Shown piece by piece: positions 36,090 through 42,199 of a stretch of DNA of 42,199 bases (its first letter is position 1; each line of letters begins with the position of its first letter). A model generated the notes under the pieces. The model was not told the origin of the DNA. It saw only the letters and a program-made list of their open reading frames with translations, and made no database searches. This stretch comes from Burkholderia sp. L27(2015) (GTDB lineage Bacteria > Pseudomonadota > Gammaproteobacteria > Burkholderiales > Burkholderiaceae), in contig NZ_LMUX01000016.1 in NCBI RefSeq assembly GCF_009765705.1, positions 1,202,666-1,244,864 of the forward strand. Direction: 5' to 3'. A program made the position numbers and the translations under genes.

Positions 36090-36881
36090 CTAGTTCACGT
36101 TGAAATGAACACGTACGTCGAGTTGGCTTTCGACTGCGCGGCCCTTCTCTTGTGCGGCGACGAAGCGCCAGTTGCGCAAGGTCTGAAGCACCCGCTGATT
36201 GAGTCGGGGGTTGGGAGTGGGCTTCAGCAACTGCACTTCGACGCTGCCATCGATGTGGATCGTCAAGCGCACGAGTGCAACCGCCGACAAGCCCAGTTCG
36301 CGCAGATCGTCGGGTACTTCGGGCAGCGGCTGCGCGATCGGGTAGGCCGCGGTGCTCTTCGCCTGCGTCGATGCTGCAGGCTCAGGGTTGGTCGGCGGTG
36401 TGCTCGGGACCGTAGCGGTTTGCGGTGCAACCGCGCTCGGGCGAGCATCTTGAGCCGCGGGGTGAACATCTTGCGCAATCGGCTGGACAGCTTGCGCGGC
36501 AGGAGCGGGCGCTAGCTGCTGCAGCGGTACCACCGGGACGCTGCGCTTTTGCGGGGATGCTGTCGTCGGCTTGGGCTTGATAGCGGGGCGTTGGGTGGGA
36601 GCCGGCGGCTGCAGTACAGGTTTGCGCAACTGCGTTTCGTTCGCGGCGGCAGGCTCGGGCAACTTCGATCGTGACTCCGACGGCAGCTCGACCAAGCGCA
36701 GTTCGATAGGCGGGATCAGTGGGGCAGCAGGCGCCGCATCGACGAGCGCTGGCGTGCTCGCTAGCCGGACCACTTGAGCGAGCGCGGCCAGCCATACGAA
36801 TGAACTGACGATTAGCGCCGCAGCCCAATATCCGTGTCTGAAAGCCCAAGCGCGGCGAGTGCGGCCGATCTTAATCGTCAC
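36090..36881 (-). CDS. TonB-family energy transducer
   Basis: This encodes 263 aa. One membrane anchor (about residues 17-38) follows a basic N-terminus (MTIKIGRTRRAWAFRHG). A long Pro/Ala/Gln-rich periplasmic spacer (about 45-170) comes next, then the C-terminal TonB domain: LRELGLSAVALVRLTIHIDG and LKPTPNPRLNQRVLQTLRNW, then RFVAAQEKGRAVES, ending VRVHFNVN. It links the inner-membrane ExbBD motor to the outer-membrane receptor. Its start overlaps the end of exbD by 11 bp. As a dedicated TonB it should serve the receptor at 37997. Confidence 0.88.
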   Translation of the reverse strand: MTIKIGRTRRAWAFRHGYWAAALIVSSFVWLAALAQVVRLASTPALVDAAPAAPLIPPIELRLVELPSESRSKLPEPAAANETQLRKPVLQPPAPTQRPAIKPKPTTASPQKRSVPVVPLQQLAPAPAAQAVQPIAQDVHPAAQDARPSAVAPQTATVPSTPPTNPEPAASTQAKSTAAYPIAQPLPEVPDDLRELGLSAVALVRLTIHIDGSVEVQLLKPTPNPRLNQRVLQTLRNWRFVAAQEKGRAVESQLDVRVHFNVN

Positions 36882-37272
36882 GGCGTACCGCTATCATGAA
36901 ATGCGCAACGCCGGCCTTGCGTGCTTCGAGCATCGCATTGATGACTGCGCCATGGCTGGCATTTTCGTCAGCGGCTATCATCACCGTCGCATCCGGACCC
37001 AAATGGCTCTTCAGTACGCTGGCTAATTTGTCCAGATCGACGGCTTGGCGGTTCACGAACAGATGACCGGTGCGATCAACCGACAACGTGGGCGGCAATT
37101 CGCTTTGCACCGCCTCGGCACTGCCTTGAGGCAAATCCAGTTTGATGCTGTCCAGACGCTGCATGGACAGCGAGGCGAGCATGAACGTCGCGAGCAGGAA
37201 GAACATCACGTCGATCATCGGAATGATTTCGATGCGACCGCGTCGCGACGCTCGAGAGCGTTTGAACTTCAT
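36871..37272 (-). CDS. exbD: ExbD/TolR biopolymer transport protein
   Basis: This encodes 133 aa. A cytosolic N-terminus rich in Arg (MKFKRSRASRRGRIEI) is followed by a single helix IPMIDVMFFLLATFMLASLS that carries the essential Asp (PMIDVMFF). The periplasmic domain then reads ELPPTLSVDRTGHLFVNRQA, then DLDKLASVLKSHLG. ExbD with ExbB forms the proton-driven motor that energises TonB. Its start overlaps the exbB stop by 4 bp (ATGA), so the two are translationally coupled. Confidence 0.92.
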   Translation of the reverse strand: MKFKRSRASRRGRIEIIPMIDVMFFLLATFMLASLSMQRLDSIKLDLPQGSAEAVQSELPPTLSVDRTGHLFVNRQAVDLDKLASVLKSHLGPDATVMIAADENASHGAVINAMLEARKAGVAHFMIAVRRDD

Positions 37273-37877
37273 ACTGGATTGGCCTTGCGTTCACGGTCTA
37301 GGCGCTCGACATTGAGTCGGTGGTTGCAGAACGATTCGAGTTCGTCGATCAGGTTGTCGGTATGACGCGCGAGATAGTTGAAGGCAAACAACGCCGCGAG
37401 CGCGATGACCAAGCCGACTGCGGTCGCGATCAGCGCCTGGGCCACACCGCCGGTCACGCCGGTCGGGTTGACCAGGCCATTGCCGCCGATCAACTGGAAC
37501 GAATGCATCATCCCGACTATGGTGCCAAGCAAACCGAGTAACGGCGCGGCAGTAACGATGGTTTCCAGTACCCACAGACCGCGCTTGAGTTCACGGTCTA
37601 TCTGCGCCGCGACCGCCTCGATCTGCGCTTCTGCCCACCATTGCGGTTGGTGCGCTGTTTCGTGCAAGGTGGTGGTGATACGCCGGTACACATGGGCTTG
37701 CGGCAAGCCGGAAAAATCGTCCGACGCGCGCACGCTGCGCGGCACGCTGGCATAGCGCAGCAGCACCAACGCGCGCTCGATCATGATGGCCAACGCGATC
37801 ACCGCGAGTGCTGACAAGGGATACATCACCCAGCCGCCCAGGCGTAAGGCCTCGCCGACGGCGTTGCTTTCATGCAT
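37269..37877 (-). CDS. exbB: ExbB/TolQ/MotA-family proton channel protein
   Basis: This encodes 202 aa with three helices: GWVMYPLSALAVIALAIMIE, then a central pair in ETIVTAAPLLGLLGTIVGMM and VAQALIATAVGLVIALAALF, followed by AFNYLARHTD. The MotA/TolQ/ExbB core motif AAPLLGLLGTIVGM is complete. This pentameric channel forms a motor with ExbD. It is the first gene of the exbB-exbD-tonB set, 119 bp downstream of the receptor gene on the same strand. Confidence 0.93.
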   Translation of the reverse strand: MHESNAVGEALRLGGWVMYPLSALAVIALAIMIERALVLLRYASVPRSVRASDDFSGLPQAHVYRRITTTLHETAHQPQWWAEAQIEAVAAQIDRELKRGLWVLETIVTAAPLLGLLGTIVGMMHSFQLIGGNGLVNPTGVTGGVAQALIATAVGLVIALAALFAFNYLARHTDNLIDELESFCNHRLNVERLDRERKANPV

Positions 37878-37909
37878 AAATGGATTTCCGATTGGGACTA
37901 TTCAACATT

Positions 37910-37934
37910 GACTCGGATCGATTCGAGTCGAATC
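37910..37934. promoter_or_regulatory. nested palindromes between receptor and exbB genes
   Basis: A perfect palindrome GATTCGA-G-TCGAATC (37920-37934) overlaps a near-perfect 20-bp palindrome GACTCG...CGAGTC centred on ATCGAT (37910-37929). It lies 32-57 bp upstream of the exbB start. It may be a regulator site or a hairpin that adjusts expression of exbB-exbD-tonB relative to the receptor. Confidence 0.4.
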
Positions 37935-37996
37935 GTCACGTCACGCTTGCGTCTCGTTCATGGCCGCGATCAGTTTCGACGCGGCCCGAACGAAGA

Positions 37997-40204
37997 TCAG
38001 AAGTGCTTGGTGATTCCGGCATAGACAGCTCGCTGCGGACCGAACTGCGGCGCGCCGACCCCAATGCCCGAGCCGTCGCGCAATTCATAGTCGCGCCCGA
38101 AGGTATTGAGCACCAGTACGCGGACGTCGACCTTGCCAACCAGCGGCTCGTTGAAATGCCGGATCGCGCCGAGATTGACGGTTGCATAGAGCGGCAACTT
38201 GTCGGTATTGGCAAAGCCGCTGCGCAAGCCGCTACCGACCACGCCGTCAAAAGTAAACGTGTTCTGGCCAATATTCCATGCACCGCCGAACGACGCAGTG
38301 ACGCGCTGGTCGTGGTCGAGATAGACCCAGTTATTGGCGATGAATGAGAGTTCCGCCGGCGTGAAGTTGAATTGCGCCGAGTCGATGTCTTCGCCTTGAG
38401 CCTTGCTGTAAGCCACGTTCAAATAAGCAGAGACGTTGTCCTTCTTGTAGTTGCTGGTCAACTCGAAGCCGTAGACGCGGCCCTGCGCATAGTTGAAGGC
38501 GCTGAAAATCAGCGCGGTGCCGAACTGGCCTTCATCGATCAGATTGGTGGCCTTCTTATAGTAAGCGTCCACCCCGACCGTGAGCGTGGGGGTCAACTGT
38601 TGCGATATCCCAAGGTCGAAGTAATGGCTGCGTTCCGGCTGGACCGGGTCGTTCTGCGAACTCGCGCTCTGGTTGGTGGTGCCATTGAATTGACTGATGG
38701 TGCCCTGCGAGACGAGCTCCAATGGAGGCGGCGTGAAGTAGCGCGCGTAGCCGGCATGGAAAGTCGTCGACGAGGTCAACTTGTATAGCAGGCTGGCGCG
38801 CGGGCTCAACTGACTAGCCGTGACGAACTCGTCCATCCTGTCGTAGCGCAAACCGTAATTTAGCGTCAAGCGCGGATTGACCTTCCATTCGTCCTGCAGG
38901 TAAGCGGCATAGATCTGGCCGGTTTTGCCCGTAGCGCTATTGATGGTCTCGGGCTGATCGGAGATCTGATTGCCCTCGTCGTCGACCGGGAATACGGAAA
39001 CGCTGTCGCGAAAACTGGCCTGTTCCTGTTCCAGCATGATCCCGCCACGCAGTGTGTGACTGGGCGTGAGCCGATAGGTCAAGTCGCTTTGCACGCCGAA
39101 CGCGCGGTTACTGTGGAAGTCTTGCGAGGCCACGCCATTGAACAGCAGATCGCCGACCGGGTCGGGGTTGAATTGCGTGCGCGAGTAGCGCATGAAGGCG
39201 GCCACCTGATAATCGATCGCGTCGCCGTCGGTGCCTTGCAAGGCCAATACCGAGAAGTTGGTGAGTTCGGACTGGGTCTCGTTGAGATTGGCCGAGTCGA
39301 ACGTCGAATTGCCATTCAGCGTGAAGTTGGTCGGCAAGCCTGGCGTGTTGGGCAACTGAAACTGATTGCTGGTCGTGCCGAAGAGCAGACTGACGCGCGT
39401 CAACGGGTTGAGTAGATAAGACATGTAGCCGAACGCATCGCCGTCGCGCGTATGGTCGTGCAGCGGGTTGCCGTTCGAGGTCGGTGCTTCGATACCGAGG
39501 TTGTTCTCGCCGAGCGAGCCGCTGAAGTAATAGGATAGGGCGCCTTGGGAACCATAGACATCTGTGCTCGTCTTGAGCGTCTGGTGGCTGCCACCGAAAA
39601 CGCTGACCGATCCACCGTTGCCGGTATCGCCCGATTTGGTTCTGATGTCGACTACGCCGGCGGTCCGATCGCCGTATTGCGCCGGCAGCGCGCCGGTAAG
39701 CAAATTGACCTGATCGATGATGCGGGTGTCGAACGATTGCCCGAAGCCGCTGATAGGTTCCGGAATGATGACGCCATTGATTCGGTACTGGAGGTTGGCG
39801 TGATCGCCACGCACGTGCACTTGCCCAAACGAGTCGTCGGCGACGCCCGGCGCTTGAAGCAGCAACTGGTTCAACGGCGTGTCCTCACCCTGCGGTAGCG
39901 CCGCAATGTCAGCCTGCGTGAAGCGATAGACGCTGCTACTGGCTTCCGGCAATAAAGCGTTGCGCGCCTGGTCGAGTCGGCTTGCATTGACTTGCACATC
40001 CACTGTGTCGGGATGTGCGATGGCGGTCGGCGTAGGCGTCGTGGTGAGTGCTGTCGGTGGTGTTGTTGTTGCTGTTGTTCCCGCTGTTGCTGGGGGAACC
40101 GTCACGGCAGGCGTGTTGGCAAGTGGATCGGCGCAAGCGTAGCTGACGAAGGCTTGAGCGGCTAGCAAAAGCGCTGCGTGGGTAGTAAGGCGGCGGTAGT
40201 TCAC
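37997..40204 (-). CDS. TonB-dependent outer-membrane receptor (probable zinc/metal receptor)
   Basis: This encodes 735 aa from a GTG at 40204. A signal peptide ends near YACADPLA, followed by a Thr/Pro-rich stretch of about 45 residues, then a plug domain (LPQGEDTPLNQLLLQAPGVA, HVRGDHANLQYRINGVIIPE) and a 22-strand barrel ending VYAGITKHF with terminal Phe. It opens an operon with exbB, exbD and tonB, so it is a self-contained outer-membrane uptake system. An AT-rich Zur-like box lies 70 bp before its start. Zinc (ZnuD-like role) is the favoured substrate because of that box and the facing DUF1007-NicO genes; iron or another chelate is possible. Confidence 0.85.
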   Translation of the reverse strand: MNYRRLTTHAALLLAAQAFVSYACADPLANTPAVTVPPATAGTTATTTPPTALTTTPTPTAIAHPDTVDVQVNASRLDQARNALLPEASSSVYRFTQADIAALPQGEDTPLNQLLLQAPGVADDSFGQVHVRGDHANLQYRINGVIIPEPISGFGQSFDTRIIDQVNLLTGALPAQYGDRTAGVVDIRTKSGDTGNGGSVSVFGGSHQTLKTSTDVYGSQGALSYYFSGSLGENNLGIEAPTSNGNPLHDHTRDGDAFGYMSYLLNPLTRVSLLFGTTSNQFQLPNTPGLPTNFTLNGNSTFDSANLNETQSELTNFSVLALQGTDGDAIDYQVAAFMRYSRTQFNPDPVGDLLFNGVASQDFHSNRAFGVQSDLTYRLTPSHTLRGGIMLEQEQASFRDSVSVFPVDDEGNQISDQPETINSATGKTGQIYAAYLQDEWKVNPRLTLNYGLRYDRMDEFVTASQLSPRASLLYKLTSSTTFHAGYARYFTPPPLELVSQGTISQFNGTTNQSASSQNDPVQPERSHYFDLGISQQLTPTLTVGVDAYYKKATNLIDEGQFGTALIFSAFNYAQGRVYGFELTSNYKKDNVSAYLNVAYSKAQGEDIDSAQFNFTPAELSFIANNWVYLDHDQRVTASFGGAWNIGQNTFTFDGVVGSGLRSGFANTDKLPLYATVNLGAIRHFNEPLVGKVDVRVLVLNTFGRDYELRDGSGIGVGAPQFGPQRAVYAGITKHF

Positions 40205-40526
40205 GGTTTGGACTTATTGGAAAGGAACGGGTCGATGAGGCGCTGTGGGCTCAAGGGTCGGATTGGAAAAGAGATGTTATAACATTACAAAATATGACGC
40301 AAGCGGCCCGTTGTTGCGCTGCACGAATCTGTTTAAGCAATATTCGATGCGTCCCGCGCAACTATTCTGGTCAAATTCACAATAAAAGTCGTTCCCGTGA
40401 ACCCATTGTTCGCTCGGGCTGAATTATGTTTTCCGATTGAAGGGCTTTATCCGGTGTTTCGTAACCCGCAGAATTCGTCCCACTTCGTCAAATGAGATAA
40501 ATGCGAGCGGGTTGCGCGACTCCATC
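40205..40526. other. divergent intergenic region between the TonB receptor and the llpE-like gene
   Basis: This 322-bp gap contains the Zur-like box at 40274-40289 near the receptor side and an AT-rich stretch (40290-40440) that should hold the two promoters. No LysR-type regulator gene of the CeoR kind is found here, although the ceoA-like operon starts at its right edge. No other clear element was seen. Confidence 0.5.
40274..40289. promoter_or_regulatory. Zur-like box (ATGTTATAACATTACA)
   Basis: It contains a perfect 12-bp palindrome ATGTTATAACAT, and TGTTATAACATTACA agrees at 13 of the 14 defined... positions with two substitutions from the enterobacterial Zur core TGTTATAnTATAACA. It lies 70 bp upstream of the TonB-receptor start, the usual place for a repressor site. 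The consensus for this genus may differ, so the assignment to Zur is inferred from likeness and from the metal-uptake genes on both sides. Confidence 0.6.
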
Positions 40527-41330
40527 ATGGCTGCAACGTTAGAAATTGAAGAGATTCAGATCGACGGACATGCACAGCGGATCCCCTTGCGGGTGTATCG
40601 GCCGCTGCGTGCCGGGGCGAGTTTGCCCATCGTGCTGTATTTTCATGGCGGCGGTTTCGTCAAGGGTAGTCTCGCCGATGATGAAACGGCCGCCCTATAC
40701 ATTGCCCGGCATACACCGGCTTTGGTGGTTTCCGTCGGCTACTCGCTGGCGCCCGAGTATCCATTTCCGGCGGCATTGGAAGACGGGTATCTGGCGGCGC
40801 TGTGGGCACTCGCGCACGCTCACGTGTATCATGCGGACCCTCGCCGTCTCGGGGTGGCGGGCCATGACGCCGGTGGCAACCTGGCGGCTTGCCTGTCGCT
40901 GATGGTCAGGGACCGCGGTGACTTCGCCGTCGTCGCGCAAGCTCTGCTTGCGCCACTGCTCGATCCGAGTATGACGCGGGTGGCCGATGAGCGCGGCATG
41001 GTTTCGGACGTGGAGCTGTGCGACTGCGCGCAGTTTTATCGCGCCTACCTGCCCAAGGTGTCGCAGCGTTTGCATCCGTATGCGGCGCCTATCGAGTGTC
41101 GGCGCTTGGCCGGCTTGCCCTCTGTGATGATCGCCAGTGCCGAGCACGACATTCTGCATCTCGAAGCCGAACGGTATGCCCAGGCGCTCATCGCCGCAGG
41201 CGTGCACACGCAGATTACCCGCCACCGCAACGTCTCCCATTACGGGCTGGTTTCACATCAGCCCGCGCTCGATGACGTTGCGGCTTTCTTCAAGCGACGA
41301 CTGGCCGATCCGGCTGGTGAAACCCATTAA
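40527..41330 (+). CDS. llpE: alpha/beta hydrolase (HSL/lipase-like, LlpE-like) with Asp at the nucleophile position
   Basis: From the ATG at 40527 the protein is 267 aa; a TTG 90 bp earlier is an alternative. The fold of the hormone-sensitive-lipase group is clear: oxyanion motif YFHGGGFVKG, SVGYSLAPEYPFPAALEDGY, the C-terminal acid in SAEHDILHLEAERYA and the His in NVSHYGL. The nucleophile elbow, normally GDSAGG, reads GHDAGGN, so the catalytic Ser is replaced by Asp114. The gene lies 27 bp upstream of a CeoA/MexE-type adaptor, the same order as llpE-ceoA of Burkholderia efflux operons. Classical esterase activity is therefore doubtful. Confidence 0.8.
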   Translation: MAATLEIEEIQIDGHAQRIPLRVYRPLRAGASLPIVLYFHGGGFVKGSLADDETAALYIARHTPALVVSVGYSLAPEYPFPAALEDGYLAALWALAHAHVYHADPRRLGVAGHDAGGNLAACLSLMVRDRGDFAVVAQALLAPLLDPSMTRVADERGMVSDVELCDCAQFYRAYLPKVSQRLHPYAAPIECRRLAGLPSVMIASAEHDILHLEAERYAQALIAAGVHTQITRHRNVSHYGLVSHQPALDDVAAFFKRRLADPAGETH

Positions 41331-41357
41331 CAATAAATCTCCAAGAGGAACACCGAC

Positions 41358-42199
41358 ATGCTATTGAAACGCAAACAAATTTATGTCGCGGTTGCGGCAA
41401 TCCTGATCGTGGCCGGGGCCGGTTCGTTGGTCGCGCTGCATGACGGCGGGGACGGGTTTGGGCTCGATACCGCGCACGCTGCCGATGCGCCGCCGCCGGC
41501 ACCCGAGGTCGACGTGGCCACCGTCGTCTCCAAGAGCATCACCGACTGGCAAAGCTATTCGGGTCGCCTGCAAGCGGTCGATCACGTGGATATCCACCCG
41601 CTCGTGCCCGGCACCATCATGGCGGTGTACTTCAAGGACGGCGCGTTGGTGAAGAAGGGCGATCCGCTGTTCTTGATCGACCCGCGTCCCTATGTCGCCG
41701 CTGTCGATCAGGCCGCAGCACAAGTAGCGGCCGCGAAGGCACGCGCCAGTTTCGCCACCACCGATTTCGCGCGTGCACAAAAGCTGATTACCGACAACGC
41801 GATCGCCAAGCGCGACTTCGATCAGAAGTCGAATGCCGCGCTCGAAGCCACGGCCGACGTGAAAGCGGCCGAGGCCGCTTTGGAGAGCGCGCAGGTCAAC
41901 CTGGGCTACACGCGCATCACTGCGCCGGTGTCGGGGCGCATGTCGCGTGCCGAGATGACACTGGGCAACGTCGTGGCTGCCGGCGTGAGTGCGCCGGCGC
42001 TGACCACGCTGGTGTCGGTGTCGCCGATGTACGCGGCGTTCGATGTCGACGAACAGACCTATCTGAAGTATTTGAGCCACGACAGCAAAGCGGCGGTGCC
42101 GGTGCGCCTGGGGCTGGCCAACGAGACCGGTTACTCGCGCCAGGGCAAGATCTCCTCGGTCGACAACGTGCTCAACACCAGCTCGGGAACGATACGCGT
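41358..42199 (+). CDS. ceoA: RND efflux periplasmic adaptor, CeoA/MexE-like (3' end outside window)
   Basis: The frame opens at ATG 41358 with AGAGGA upstream and continues to the window edge (280 codons). An N-terminal membrane anchor/signal (about residues 5-27) is followed by the membrane-fusion-protein layout: a lipoyl half (VDIHPLVPGTIMAVYFKDGA, KKGDPLFLIDPRPY), an alpha-hairpin rich in Ala (about 110-170), the second lipoyl half (VNLGYTRITAPVSGRMSRAE), and the start of the beta-barrel domain (SVSPMYAAFDVDEQTYLKYL). It bridges an RND pump to an outer-membrane channel in chloramphenicol/trimethoprim/quinolone-type efflux. The pump and channel genes should follow just beyond the window. 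Confidence 0.9.
   Translation, partial: MLLKRKQIYVAVAAILIVAGAGSLVALHDGGDGFGLDTAHAADAPPPAPEVDVATVVSKSITDWQSYSGRLQAVDHVDIHPLVPGTIMAVYFKDGALVKKGDPLFLIDPRPYVAAVDQAAAQVAAAKARASFATTDFARAQKLITDNAIAKRDFDQKSNAALEATADVKAAEAALESAQVNLGYTRITAPVSGRMSRAEMTLGNVVAAGVSAPALTTLVSVSPMYAAFDVDEQTYLKYLSHDSKAAVPVRLGLANETGYSRQGKISSVDNVLNTSSGTIR

Overview
The window looks like chromosomal DNA of a Burkholderia-type betaproteobacterium (Burkholderia sensu lato, for example a Paraburkholderia or Caballeronia relative). The reasons are high GC, a 16-strand Burkholderia-type porin, a DUF2242 lipoprotein, and a right-hand end carrying a lipase-like gene followed by a MexE/CeoA-type periplasmic adaptor, the order of the llpE-ceoA-ceoB-opcM efflux locus. 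The genus cannot be fixed from the sequence. No rRNA, tRNA, CRISPR, transposase or phage gene was seen.

Layout. 0-1.6 kb: a partial TetR regulator, a small membrane protein and the decayed 3' end of an EamA/DMT transporter. 1.6-9.2 kb: a catabolic block on the minus strand (solute-binding protein, Asp/Glu racemase, porin, polysaccharide-deacetylase-fold hydrolase, MHS transporter, M20 peptidase) with a divergent LysR; it reads as uptake and hydrolysis of a nitrogenous compound such as a cyclic imide, hydantoin or N-acyl amino acid. 9.2-13.8 kb: a signalling triad (CHASE3 histidine kinase, single-domain response regulator, REC-PAS-GAF-GGDEF-EAL protein) whose GGDEF motif is destroyed while the EAL motif is intact. 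14.2-21.1 kb: a sugar-acid locus in two transcription units, [2,5-dioxovalerate dehydrogenase - LacI] and [IlvD/Edd dehydratase - RraA aldolase - ACS-family MFS], tied together by three matching TGGTAnCGTTAnCA operators. 21.4-21.9 kb: a DUF1269 membrane protein.

22.0-30.2 kb: a second LacI gene divergent from a SsuABC/TauABC-like ABC importer, followed by a HisD-family dehydrogenase, an SDR and a zinc alcohol dehydrogenase. This trio matches HpsN-HpsO-HpsP of 2,3-dihydroxypropane-1-sulfonate (DHPS) catabolism. Two near-identical 16-bp LacI-type palindromes, one before the ABC genes and one before hpsN, indicate a single regulon. The sulfolyase SuyAB is not in the window. 30.4-33.6 kb: a small secreted protein, a DHA2 drug-efflux MFS and a DUF2242 lipoprotein with an Ala/Pro/Ser tail.

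33.9-40.3 kb: a probable zinc-uptake island made of an easily missed 64-aa CxxC protein, a DUF1007 protein and a NicO-family transporter on the plus strand, facing a TonB-dependent receptor-ExbB-ExbD-TonB operon on the minus strand. AT-rich Zur-like inverted repeats lie upstream of both arms. 40.5-42.2 kb: llpE-like and ceoA-like genes, the latter cut by the window end. The LlpE-like protein carries Asp in place of the catalytic Ser.

Several starts given here differ from the longest open frame because Shine-Dalgarno sequences or operators make the longer start unlikely. All functional calls come from reading motifs; no database search was run.
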